NCBI GenBank assembly: GCA_018816945.1
Contig: JAHIVC010000028.1
Span: 1 to 49,485, forward strand
Source: Bacteroidota bacterium
GTDB lineage: Bacteria; Bacteroidota; Bacteroidia; Bacteroidales; GCA-2711565
Reading direction: 5' to 3'
DNA length: 49,485 nucleotides
The notes below the pieces were generated by a model. That model saw only the letters and a program-made list of their open reading frames with translations, was not told where the DNA came from and ran no database searches. A program made the translations under genes and the position numbers. This document shows, piece by piece, positions 16,044 to 22,904 of this stretch (position 1 is the stretch's first letter; the number at the start of each line of letters is the position of its first letter).

Positions 16044-16895
16044 ATGATAAAAAACATTCTGGTTGCAATTGATTTCTCAAAATGTTCGATAAATGCACTT
16101 GAACATGCAATTAATATTGGAAATAAAGCGGCTGCCAATATTGTAATGGTATGGGTTAATCGACCCGATTTTTCAAAGGATATTTTTGTTGATCTGACAG
16201 AAAATATTGTTGATGAGGCTGAAAATCGCTTTAAAGCTTTGATCGAAAAATATGTAAAGATTTTCAAGCATGAACTAAGTTATAAAATAAAGACCGGGAA
16301 AATTTACAGTGAAATTGTGGATGAGGCCGAAAAATCCAATGCTTCCATCATCATCACCGGAACACATGGCTCATCAGGATTCGAAAAATTTTGGCTTGGA
16401 AGCAATGCCTACAAAATTGTAATGTCGACCACTTTGCCGGTCATTACAATACCTGCCAGTTCGCAAATTGCAAATAACCTGAATAAGATTGTTTTACCCA
16501 TTGATAGTACCCCTGAAACACGACAAAAAATAATTTTCACCGGGATTATCGCCGGATTATTCAAAGCTAAAGTGTTTGTATTGGCTGTAAATTCATCCAA
16601 ATCTGAATCGGTTATCGGAAGAGTGAAGAAATATGCGAATCAAGTGATCGAATATTTTAAAGAAGAAGATATTGAATTTGAACTTACAACTGTAGATGCT
16701 GAAAATGTTACGCAGGCAAGCATTCAATACGCAACAAAAATTGAAGCAAATTTGATTTCAATTATGACTGAACAGGAAAAGTCGACCGCTAATATCCTAT
16801 TAGGACCCTATGCTTCGCAGATGATCAATACTTCGCCGATCCCTGTTCTTTGTATTCATCCCAAAATTCTTTCAGAAACAATTTCACTCAAATAG
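16044..16895 (+). CDS. Universal stress protein, two UspA domains
   Basis: 283 residues, a paralogue of the Usp encoded 470 bp upstream: same two-domain layout, ILVAIDFSKCSINALEHA at the start, TGTHGSSGFEKFWLGSNAYKIV in domain one, GPYASQMINTSPIPVL at the end. Probably arose by local duplication around the SPOR gene. Ends at a terminator shared with the aldolase gene. Confidence 0.92.
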   Translation: MIKNILVAIDFSKCSINALEHAINIGNKAAANIVMVWVNRPDFSKDIFVDLTENIVDEAENRFKALIEKYVKIFKHELSYKIKTGKIYSEIVDEAEKSNASIIITGTHGSSGFEKFWLGSNAYKIVMSTTLPVITIPASSQIANNLNKIVLPIDSTPETRQKIIFTGIIAGLFKAKVFVLAVNSSKSESVIGRVKKYANQVIEYFKEEDIEFELTTVDAENVTQASIQYATKIEANLISIMTEQEKSTANILLGPYASQMINTSPIPVLCIHPKILSETISLK

Positions 16896-16899
16896 TCAT

Positions 16900-16936
16900 A
16901 AAAAAAGACCCTAAACTTAATTAAGAGTCTTTTTTA
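16900..16936. terminator. Bidirectional terminator between Usp and aldolase genes
   Basis: AAAAAAGACCCT and AGAGTCTTTTTT pair at 11 of 12 positions around an 11-nt loop. The T-runs on both strands serve the two convergent genes. Confidence 0.8.
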
Positions 16937-16955
16937 TGTATAAAATTATGTATGC

Positions 16956-18035
16956 TTAGTTTCGGTTTATGGCATTCAAATTTTCGAATGCAATTTTAAG
17001 CCTATCTACAATTGCCAATTCCCCTGCTCTTAACCATTTTCGTGGATCATAATATTTTTTATTGGGCTTATCTTCACCTTCGGGATTACCAATTTGAGAT
17101 TGCAGGTAGTCGCCGTATTTTTCCACATAGTTTTTAACACCCAACCAAAATGCCCACTGAGTATCGGTATCGATATTCATCTTCACAACTCCGTACGATA
17201 TGGCTTCCTTGATTTTTGCAGGCTCGCTTCCTGATCCACCATGAAAAACAAAGCATACGGGATTAATATTGGTATTGAATTTCTTTTGGATATACTCCTG
17301 AGAATTTTTCAAAATAATGGGTTCCAAATTTACATTTCCCGGTTTGTAAACACCGTGAACATTGCCAAATGCGGCGGCAATTGTAAATCGACTGCTTATT
17401 GAGCTTAATGCCTCATACATTGCAGATACCTCCTCAGGTTGCGTATATAATTTCGAACTGTCAACACCTGAATTATCAACACCATCTTCTTCTCCACCTG
17501 TAATACCCAGTTCTATTTCGAGGGTCATCCCAATTTTACTCATGCGTGTTAAATATTGTTTACAAATGGCAATATTTTCTTCCAAAGTTTCTTCCGAAAG
17601 ATCAAGCATGTGCGAGCTGAACAAAGGTTTACCAAATTGTTTGAAATGCTTTTCACCTGCATCCAATAATCCATCAATCCATGGTAAAAGTTTTTTTGCT
17701 GCATGATCGGTATGAATGATTACCGGAATTCCATATTGTTCAGCCATTAGATGAATATGAAGCGCACCCGAAATGGTACCTTGCAAAGCTGCTTTACCAC
17801 CATCATTATTTGCTCCCTGACCACCATAAAACTGCCCGCCACCACTCGAAAACTGAACAATTACAGGAGAATTAACCACTTTTGCGGCTTCTAAAACAGC
17901 ATTAATTGAGTTGGTTCCAACAACATTTACAGCAGGTATGGCAAATTGATTTGCTTTTGCAATTCTAAAAATTTCCTGAACATCATCTCCGGTCACTACA
18001 CCGGGAGCAACTTTATCAAATACTTTTTCTGACAT
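16956..18035 (-). CDS. fbaA: Class II fructose-bisphosphate aldolase
   Basis: 359 residues, the length of the E. coli-type class IIA enzyme. Zn-dependent cleavage of fructose 1,6-bisphosphate in glycolysis and gluconeogenesis. Seen: the Asp/His zinc-site motif VIIHTDHAAKK (H108-x-D110-H111), the ELGITGGEEDGVDN loop and the phosphate-binding VFHGGSGS. A TATTTTTG box (18062-18069, minus strand) precedes it. Confidence 0.96.
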   Translation of the reverse strand: MSEKVFDKVAPGVVTGDDVQEIFRIAKANQFAIPAVNVVGTNSINAVLEAAKVVNSPVIVQFSSGGGQFYGGQGANNDGGKAALQGTISGALHIHLMAEQYGIPVIIHTDHAAKKLLPWIDGLLDAGEKHFKQFGKPLFSSHMLDLSEETLEENIAICKQYLTRMSKIGMTLEIELGITGGEEDGVDNSGVDSSKLYTQPEEVSAMYEALSSISSRFTIAAAFGNVHGVYKPGNVNLEPIILKNSQEYIQKKFNTNINPVCFVFHGGSGSEPAKIKEAISYGVVKMNIDTDTQWAFWLGVKNYVEKYGDYLQSQIGNPEGEDKPNKKYYDPRKWLRAGELAIVDRLKIAFENLNAINRN

Positions 18036-18140
18036 GGGTTTTGGTTTGATTGATTAGAGTTCAAAAATAAGCAATTTCATCGTTTAAAAAAGATAGATTC
18101 TTCGAATTATTATGCAATAATTCGATAAAAATGAAACTAA

Positions 18141-18167
18141 GGAGATTGAGTATTTTTGTCAATCTCC
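18141..18167 (-). terminator. Hairpin downstream of asnA
   Basis: Perfect 8-bp stem GGAGATTG / CAATCTCC with an 11-nt loop, 18 bp after the asnA stop. The following minus-strand sequence (TTAGTTTCATTTTT) is only moderately T-rich. Confidence 0.55.
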
Positions 18168-18184
18168 TCAAGCCAAACGCCAAA

Positions 18185-19189
18185 TCACATTAAATACACG
18201 CCTTCTTTCTTCATGTCCTCACGAATGGAGTCGGACCATAAACTTACCTGTACCTCACCGATATGTTTCTTTTTCAGCATGAACATACATAAGCGTGATT
18301 GGCCAATCCCGCCACCAATGCTTTGAGTGAGCTTGTCATTTAAAATTTGTTGATGGAAAAATAATTCCTTTCTTGCGGATTTTCCACTCATTTCTAACTG
18401 TTTAAGCAAAGCATTTTTGTCAACGCGTATGCCCATAGAAGATAGTTCGAATGCATTTTTTAGCTCCGGGTGCCAAACAATAATATCTCCGTTCAAACCT
18501 TTATAACCGTTAACGGTGCTTGTAGTCCAGTCGTCATAATCGGGAGCACGTCCATCATGGGCTTCGCCCGAACTTAACTTGTCCCCGATACCGATAATAA
18601 AAACAGCCTTATGCTTTTTTGTAATTTCCGATTCCCGTTTACGGGGAGTTAATTCAGGATAGAGATTCAAAAGTTCTTCTGCATGGATAAAAGTTATTTG
18701 ATCGGGCAAAATTGCCTTGTGTTCCGGGTATTTTTCTTGCACTAACAGTTCCGTTTTCTTAATGGCTTCATATATTTTTTTTACTTCAGATGTTAAAGTT
18801 GATAAACTTCTTTGTTCAACAGTAAGATGTTTTTCCCAATCCCATTGGTCAACATAAATAGAGTGAATTGAGGAGAAATCTTCATCCGGTCGGATGGCTC
18901 TCATATCGGTGAGTATCCCTTTATCGGCTTCAACGCCTAATTCTTTTAAGCGCAATCGCTTCCATTTTGCGAGTGAGTTTACAATAACAGCTTTTCTGTC
19001 TTGAAGTGCTTTTATTGGGAATCCAACTACTCTTTCAATTCCGTTTAAATCATCGTTAATGCCGGTTCCGTCCAAAACCATGAGCGGTGCAGATATTTTA
19101 TAGAGATCGAGTTGTTTTGAAAGTAGTTTTTCAAATGTTTCTTTAACGAAACTAATGGATTGTTCTGTTTTTAAAAAGTCGGTTTTCAT
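18185..19189 (-). CDS. asnA: Aspartate--ammonia ligase (asparagine synthetase A)
   Basis: 334 residues, close to the 330 of E. coli AsnA and with its hallmarks: the KTEQSISFVKETF-type N-terminus, LNGIERVVGFPIKAL, SLAKWKR, MRAIRPDED, VDQWDWEK and the C-terminal GGGIGQSRLCMFML. It makes asparagine from aspartate, ammonia and ATP in a class II aminoacyl-tRNA-synthetase-like fold. Its mRNA begins about 390 nt upstream and first passes two attenuator modules, each with an Asn-rich leader peptide and a terminator, so expression should rise only when charged tRNA-Asn is scarce. Confidence 0.97.
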   Translation of the reverse strand: MKTDFLKTEQSISFVKETFEKLLSKQLDLYKISAPLMVLDGTGINDDLNGIERVVGFPIKALQDRKAVIVNSLAKWKRLRLKELGVEADKGILTDMRAIRPDEDFSSIHSIYVDQWDWEKHLTVEQRSLSTLTSEVKKIYEAIKKTELLVQEKYPEHKAILPDQITFIHAEELLNLYPELTPRKRESEITKKHKAVFIIGIGDKLSSGEAHDGRAPDYDDWTTSTVNGYKGLNGDIIVWHPELKNAFELSSMGIRVDKNALLKQLEMSGKSARKELFFHQQILNDKLTQSIGGGIGQSRLCMFMLKKKHIGEVQVSLWSDSIREDMKKEGVYLM

Positions 19190-19313
19190 GTTTTAAGATT
19201 TAAGATTTCAGATTCAAGACGCAAGATTAAGGATGTGTTCATAGAAACTTATTATTTTATTCTTGTTTTACCTTTGTCATGATTCGAATTATTATTATGG
19301 TTTATTATGAAAT

Positions 19314-19341
19314 AAAAAAAGCCCGCTGAAACAGCAGGCTT
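19314..19341 (-). terminator. asnA attenuator 2: terminator hairpin
   Basis: On the minus strand AGCCTGCTG and CAGCGGGCT form a 9-bp stem (one G-U) with a TTT loop, followed by seven T. It lies between leader peptide 2 and asnA, 125 nt before the ATG. Its 5' arm (19332-19344) can alternatively pair with 19357-19368. Confidence 0.9.
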
Positions 19342-19409
19342 ATGACATAGAAAGTGCATAACCTGCTAAGGTGAAAAATTATTATTATTGAAATTGTTAT
19401 TCAGGTTAT
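19332..19409 (-). promoter_or_regulatory. asnA attenuator 2: alternative pairing segments
   Basis: Three segments compete. Segment 1 (19402-19409, ATAACCTG, inside the leader's first codons) is a perfect complement of CAGGTTAT in segment 2 (19357-19368, TAGCAGGTTATG, overlapping the leader stop codon). Segment 2 also pairs with segment 3 (19332-19344, CATAAGCCTGCTG) over 11 bp with one bulge, which destroys the terminator. A ribosome stalled on the Asn codons would cover segment 1 and allow 2:3; one reaching the stop would cover segment 2 and allow the terminator. Confidence 0.85.
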
Positions 19410-19413
19410 TCAT
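19366..19413 (-). CDS. Asn-rich leader peptide 2 of asnA
   Basis: ATG-initiated 15-codon ORF ending in TAG, peptide MNNLNNNFNNNNFSP: nine of fifteen codons are Asn (AAT/AAC), four in a row near the end. Too short for ordinary ORF calling. Its stop codon lies within the antiterminator segment and a terminator follows 25 nt later, the geometry of his/trp/phe-type leader peptides. Its job is to be translated, not the product. I know of no described asparagine leader peptide, but cannot search. Confidence 0.88.
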   Translation of the reverse strand: MNNLNNNFNNNNFSP

Positions 19414-19430
19414 TTCTGTTTTTTTTGCAC

Positions 19431-19462
19431 AAAAAAAGCCCTCCGATTTCGGAAGGCTTTTT
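19431..19462 (-). terminator. asnA attenuator 1: terminator hairpin
   Basis: On the minus strand AAAAAGCCTTCCGA (19449-19462) and TCGGAGGGCTTTTT (19433-19446) form a 14-bp stem with one G-U pair and a tiny loop, followed by a seven-T run. It is located between leader peptides 1 and 2. Its 5' arm can alternatively pair with 19483-19499. Confidence 0.92.
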
Positions 19463-19499
19463 AAAAATATTTTTACAATTTAAAAAATAAGCTTTCCGA
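19449..19499 (-). promoter_or_regulatory. asnA attenuator 1: antiterminator segments
   Basis: TCGGAAAGCTTATTTTT (19483-19499, inside the last codons of leader 1) complements AAAAAGCCTTCCGA (19449-19462), the 5' arm of the terminator, with one mismatch and one bulged A. Just upstream CTAATAA/TTATTAG (19514-19520 / 19503-19509) can form a 7-bp pause-type hairpin within the Asn codons. Confidence 0.75.
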
Positions 19500-19560
19500 C
19501 ACCTAATAAATGATTATTAGCGTTATTATTGGTAAGATTATTATTTAAATTTCTGAACAT
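19480..19560 (-). CDS. Asn-rich leader peptide 1 of asnA
   Basis: ATG-initiated ORF of 26 codons ending in TAA. The N-terminal part is FRNLNNNLTNNNANN and the tail is HLLGVGKLIF; nine codons are Asn, in clusters of three, three and two plus one single. The start lies about 16 nt after the predicted transcription start. The antiterminator segment overlaps its final codons and the terminator follows within 18 nt. Same design as leader 2, but a different sequence outside the Asn runs, so not a recent duplication. Confidence 0.85.
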   Translation of the reverse strand: MFRNLNNNLTNNNANNHLLGVGKLIF

Positions 19561-19582
19561 TCGTTACTTGATTTTCTGCTGA

Positions 19583-19612
19583 CAAATTTAGGCGTATTTT
19601 TTAAAAAACCAA
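19583..19612 (-). promoter_or_regulatory. Promoter of the asnA leader transcript
   Basis: On the minus strand TTG (19612-19610), a 19-nt spacer and TAAATTTG (TAnnTTTG) at 19590-19583 match the Bacteroidota primary-sigma promoter. It is placed 23 bp before the ATG of leader peptide 1. Confidence 0.75.
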
Positions 19613-19646
19613 TAAAAACAATTTTTTTAATCAGAATCTACTTTCT

Positions 19647-19679
19647 TTTGATAATTACAAAAATGAATTCTTAACTTTG
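19647..19679 (+). promoter_or_regulatory. Promoter of tRNA-Arg
   Basis: TTTG (19647-19650), 21-nt spacer, TAACTTTG (19672-19679), ending 14 bp before the mature tRNA 5' end. Near-consensus for Bacteroidota. Confidence 0.75.
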
Positions 19680-19693
19680 CGCCACTAAATAAT

Positions 19694-19767
19694 GGCTCCG
19701 TAGTTCAACTGGATAGAATATCTGACTTCGGATCAGAGGGTTAGGGGTTCGAATCCCTTCGGAGTCA
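19694..19767 (+). tRNA. tRNA-Arg (anticodon TCG)
   Basis: 74-nt cloverleaf: acceptor GGCTCCG / CGGAGTC with discriminator A; anticodon stem TCTGA / TCAGA around loop CTTCGGA, giving TCG, which reads CGA; T arm AGGGGTTCGAATCCCT. CCA is not encoded, unlike tRNA-Ser at 2.5 kb. Its last 16 nt are repeated 155 bp downstream. Confidence 0.95.
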
Positions 19768-19926
19768 CTTACTGATTAAAACATTTTTAGGAAGGCAAAA
19801 GCAGGCACAAAAAAGCTTGCTTTTTTTGTGAGTGGGCTTTTGTCTTCAAATTGCGAAGCAATTAAAGTTTTAATTCCTTGTAATGAATTTGAAAGGATCA
19901 TGAAATAATCCCTTCGGAGTCACTTA
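19752..19926. mobile_element. 155-bp structured insert bounded by tRNA-Arg 3'-end repeats
   Basis: The 20-mer AATCCCTTCGGAGTCACTTA occurs at 19752-19771 (16 nt of tRNA 3' end plus 4 nt) and again at 19907-19926. Between them a nested hairpin runs from 19791 to 19847 (GAAGGCAAAAGC, CACAAAAAAGC and their complements) and a second hairpin AATTGC-GAA-GCAATT sits at 19849-19863. The tRNA's own terminator follows the second repeat, so the unit looks inserted at the tRNA end with its 3' sequence regenerated, as in site-specific integration. There is no ORF in it. Confidence 0.55.
19756..19827 (+). repeat. 72-bp dispersed repeat, copy A
   Basis: About 94% identical to 46284-46355 in the same orientation: both carry CTGATTAAAACATTTTTA, then GGAAGGCAAAAGCAGGCACA and AAAAAAGCTTGCTTTTTT. 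Differences are a few substitutions in the tRNA-like part and one extra A in copy B. Confidence 0.9.
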
Positions 19927-19930
19927 TTTA

Positions 19931-19970
19931 AATGGCTCAAGGAAGATTATAACCTTGAGTCATTCTTTTT
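19931..19970 (+). terminator. Terminator of the tRNA-Arg transcript
   Basis: AATGGCTCAAGG and CCTTGAGTCATT form a 12-bp stem (one G-U) with a 10-nt loop, followed by CTTTTT. It lies just after the second copy of the tRNA 3' end. Confidence 0.8.
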
Positions 19971-20034
19971 GAAGACTTTAGGGATGAGAAGTTTATCTCG
20001 TCAAGCATGTAAATCCCTTCTGGGTAAGCTCAAC

Positions 20035-20065
20035 AAAAAGATTAAGTTCCAAAATAATCTTAATC
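20035..20065 (-). terminator. Terminator of the MarR gene
   Basis: On the minus strand GATTAAG / CTTAATC (7 bp, 12-nt loop) is followed by TTTTT, 40 bp after the stop codon. Confidence 0.6.
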
Positions 20066-20104
20066 CTTTTATCATCTGCAAAAAACTACGGTAAGTGTCA
20101 TAAA

Positions 20105-20605
20105 TTATTCTGATTCTAAGAATATTAATAGTTTTTTTAGTAAGATTGCAAGTTCTTCATGCTCAGTTTTATTAAAAACTTCTACTACCGACTTAGCATC
20201 TTTAAATCTTATTACAATTGCTTCATCAATAATTTTTATTCCCTTTTCTGTTAATCCGGCCAATTTAATGCGTCCATCTTGTGTATTCGGGGCCCGATAA
20301 ATTAATTGTAATTTCGTAAGTCTATCCAACAAGGCAGTCATAGCTCCTGAAGTTATTAAAACCGATTTCATTAATTGTTTTGGAGATAATTCATAAGGTG
20401 CTCCCGACCGTCTTATGGTAGCTAATACATCTAAATCTGTATAATAGATATTACTGTTTTTTAGAGCTTTATTCGTTCTTTTTTCAAGAATTTTGCTAAG
20501 TTTTAAGATACGACCAACCACTTGCATTGATTCAACGTCAAGTTCTGGCCTCTCTTTTTTCCATTCAGCAATTAATATATCTATGATGTCGCTGTCTTCT
20601 TTCAT
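20105..20605 (-). CDS. MarR family transcriptional regulator
   Basis: 166 residues with the MarR winged-helix region at about 35-130: the recognition-helix part LMKSVLITSGAMTALLDRL and the wing APNTQDGRIKLAGLTEKG with the conserved Asp-Gly-Arg. MarR proteins are dimers that bind palindromes and usually release on binding a small ligand. It is divergent from the asparaginase-domain/RidA/dehydratase operon, with a 147-bp shared spacer carrying a palindrome over both promoters, so it most likely controls that operon and itself. Confidence 0.92.
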   Translation of the reverse strand: MKEDSDIIDILIAEWKKERPELDVESMQVVGRILKLSKILEKRTNKALKNSNIYYTDLDVLATIRRSGAPYELSPKQLMKSVLITSGAMTALLDRLTKLQLIYRAPNTQDGRIKLAGLTEKGIKIIDEAIVIRFKDAKSVVEVFNKTEHEELAILLKKLLIFLESE

Positions 20606-20650
20606 AAAAAATTACTTCTAAATTTTCATTAAACAAAACTACAAAATAAT

Positions 20651-20666
20651 ATCTTCATATAAAGAT
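20651..20666. promoter_or_regulatory. Palindrome in the divergent MarR/operon promoter region
   Basis: ATCTTCATATAAAGAT is symmetric at 7 of 8 pairs. It lies where the -33 regions of both divergent promoters should be: -7 boxes TATATTTG (20675-20682, plus) and TAGTTTTG (20634-20641, minus). A second looser palindrome, GTATATTTGTAAAATAC, covers 20674-20690. A plausible MarR operator. Confidence 0.55.
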
Positions 20667-20752
20667 AAATGATGTATATTTGTAAAATACTTATTAAAAG
20701 GCGTTTTTAAATGCTTAGAAAATTATTATTAGATATTTAATGTGTAATAAAA

Positions 20753-21238
20753 ATGAAGATAGTATTTATTCAAACAGGGGGTACAATTGATAAAGATTAT
20801 CCTCACACAACTAGAGGATGGGCATTTGAATTTGGAGAACCTGCAACACACAGGATTTTAGAAAAATTGAATCCTTCGTTTGATTATGAAGTGCTTACAT
20901 CTTGTCAGAAAGACAGCCTTGAAATTACTGAAGAAGATAGGGCAAATCTGGTTTATTTAATCCAGAATCATGAAGGAAGTAAATTTATTATCACGCACGG
21001 AACAGATACGATGTTGGAAACAGCTGCCTATCTTAGAAAACGTATTAAGGACAAATTGATTATCATTACTGGCTCGATGCGTCCGGAAAGGTTTAGTAAC
21101 TCTGAAGCTCCAATAAATATAGGTAGTGCTATAGCTACTGCTAACTTGATGAAAAAAGGAGTTTTTATTGCTATGCATGGTATCGTAAAAAAGGACACTG
21201 AAATAAAAAGGAATTTTAACACAGGAAAATATTTTTAA
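20753..21238 (+). CDS. Short asparaginase-domain protein
   Basis: 161 residues, about half a normal asparaginase: it contains only the N-terminal catalytic domain, with TGGT (8-11) and HGTDT (82-86), and ends where the C-terminal domain would start. It is an intact ORF within an operon, so more likely a stand-alone single-domain family than a broken gene; the short length matches proteins I recall from other bacteria. It probably hydrolyses an amide such as asparagine or a derivative. Followed 1 bp later by a RidA gene. Confidence 0.8.
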   Translation: MKIVFIQTGGTIDKDYPHTTRGWAFEFGEPATHRILEKLNPSFDYEVLTSCQKDSLEITEEDRANLVYLIQNHEGSKFIITHGTDTMLETAAYLRKRIKDKLIIITGSMRPERFSNSEAPINIGSAIATANLMKKGVFIAMHGIVKKDTEIKRNFNTGKYF

Positions 21239-21239
21239 T

Positions 21240-21611
21240 ATGAAAATTAGAACTAGCCAAAGAATACCCAAGAGTAATGGGCATTACTCACAGTGCATTG
21301 AACATAATGGTATTCTGTATTTATCCGGACAATTACCTATCGACCCGATAACTAGAAATATTCCGGAAACGATCGAAGAACAAGCTGATTTGGTGCTAAA
21401 AAATATAGAAACAATATTAAAAGAAGTTGGTAGTTCTAAAAACAAAGTGTTACAAGTACGTGTTTATGTTCCAAGTATCGAGTTGTGGGATAAGGTAAAT
21501 GATCGATATAGTTTGTTTTTTGAAAGTCACAAGCCGGCCAGATGTATAATTCCTACACGTGAATTACACTTCGGATGCCTTATTGAAATTGAAGTAACAG
21601 CCATATCATAA
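21240..21611 (+). CDS. RidA family enamine/imine deaminase
   Basis: 123 residues, the usual size. It contains the family features SGQLPIDP, the middle NIETILKEVGSS region and the Arg-containing PARCIIPTRELHFGCLIEIE. RidA speeds hydrolysis of reactive enamines/imines released by PLP dehydratases. It sits between the short asparaginase gene and a PLP dehydratase gene (12-bp gap), which is just where such an enzyme would be needed. Confidence 0.93.
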   Translation: MKIRTSQRIPKSNGHYSQCIEHNGILYLSGQLPIDPITRNIPETIEEQADLVLKNIETILKEVGSSKNKVLQVRVYVPSIELWDKVNDRYSLFFESHKPARCIIPTRELHFGCLIEIEVTAIS

Positions 21612-21623
21612 GCTCATAAAATT

Positions 21624-22559
21624 ATGCAAAAAGAAGACCTTATTATAGCCCATCAGAGAATTAAACCATTTATTCATGATACAGCAATACTTAGTTCAAA
21701 ATATATTAATGAAATTGTAGGTGCAAATCTTCTATTTAAATGTGAAAACTTTCAGAAAATGGGAGCTTTTAAAATGAGAGGAGCAACTAATGCAATAATG
21801 CAATTAACAGATGCACAAAAAAAGAAAGGTGTGGTAACACATTCGTCAGGTAATTTTTCACAAGCATTATCTCTTGCAGCCAAAAGTTTAGGTGTTAAAG
21901 CATTTATTGTCATGCCGTCCAATTCAACTCAAATCAAGAAGGATGCAGTTAGGGGATATGGGGTGGATATTATTGAATGTGAATCTACACTTATAGCAAG
22001 AGAAACTACTGCCGAAGAAATTCAGCAAAGAGAAGGAGCTACTTTTATTCATCCTTCAAACAATATTGATGTTATTTTAGGACAGGGAACGGCATGTAAA
22101 GAGTTTTTGGAAAAACAACCTGATTTAGAATATATTTTCGTACCTGTTGGCGGAGGGGGGTTGATTGCCGGAACTGCTTTAGCGGCTTTATATTTCGGAA
22201 ATAATTGCAAAGTAATTGGAGCAGAACCATTTGAGGCTGATGATGCATATAGGTCTTTACTAAGTGGAGTTATAGAGTCAAATATTTCTACAAATACTAT
22301 CGCAGATGGGCTTAAAACAGAATTAGGAGATATAAACTTCCCGATAATTCAAAAGTATGTCGACCGGATAATACGTGTAACAGAAGAGGAGATAATAAGT
22401 GCCATGCGATTATTATGGGAGCGAATGAAAATTGTTGTGGAACCTTCAAGTGCAGTCGCATTGGCAGCTTTAATAAAGGAAAGCCATTTATTTAGCAACA
22501 AAAATTTAGGTATTATCATTTCTGGCGGAAATGTCGATTTACATAAATTACCTTTTTAG
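21624..22559 (+). CDS. PLP-dependent serine/threonine (or hydroxyaspartate) dehydratase
   Basis: 311 residues, fold type II PLP enzyme without the ACT-type regulatory domain of biosynthetic threonine deaminase. PLP lysine Lys50 in GAFKMRGA, substrate loop SSGNFSQ (80-86) and phosphate-binding GGGGLIAG near 180. Length and motifs equally fit catabolic threonine dehydratase, serine racemase and threo-3-hydroxyaspartate ammonia-lyase. The neighbouring asparaginase-like and RidA genes, and a dicarboxylate symporter downstream, make a hydroxyaspartate/aspartate-type substrate attractive, but this is inference. Confidence 0.88.
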   Translation: MQKEDLIIAHQRIKPFIHDTAILSSKYINEIVGANLLFKCENFQKMGAFKMRGATNAIMQLTDAQKKKGVVTHSSGNFSQALSLAAKSLGVKAFIVMPSNSTQIKKDAVRGYGVDIIECESTLIARETTAEEIQQREGATFIHPSNNIDVILGQGTACKEFLEKQPDLEYIFVPVGGGGLIAGTALAALYFGNNCKVIGAEPFEADDAYRSLLSGVIESNISTNTIADGLKTELGDINFPIIQKYVDRIIRVTEEEIISAMRLLWERMKIVVEPSSAVALAALIKESHLFSNKNLGIIISGGNVDLHKLPF

Positions 22560-22904
22560 ATTATCCTTAATCTAAGATTAAAATAAGTCAATAAAATAGC
22601 ATGTTGACTACCTCCTAAATTATCGCCGATATAATAAAAATATCGAGGATTGTATAAAGACAAATGCAATATGTATAATTAATTATATATTTATTTGTTT
22701 TACGTATAATATATTATATTTTTACTCTTTGTAATAGTACAATTCTTAAACTCAGATAAATTTATAACTAATTTTATAAGTTAAGATTTATGATTCTTAA
22801 ACAGAGTAATGTGGTATTATTTAGTCATCAGGTAATCATAATTATTGTATAAGCGATACGGCCATAACCTAAGAAGCATAATATCAATTTTTAATAATAA
22901 TGAA
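22560..22904. other. 345-bp AT-rich spacer before the TonB receptor
   Basis: Contains a small hairpin just after the dehydratase stop (TTAATC/GATTAA, 22567-22581) and the operator/promoter at 22694-22724. I see no gene in the rest. Confidence 0.6.
22694..22724 (+). promoter_or_regulatory. Operator-containing promoter, site 1 (TonB receptor)
   Basis: Palindrome TATAATATATTATA at 22705-22718. TTTG at 22694-22697, 19-nt spacer, then TATTTTTA at 22717-22724 as -7 box, whose first TA is the end of the palindrome. Shares flanks with site 3: TTTTA, pyrimidine, G before and TTTAC after. Confidence 0.7.

Noticed and set aside
17362-17706. 114-codon plus-strand ORF
   Set aside because: Lies antisense inside the well-supported aldolase gene and has no recognisable features.
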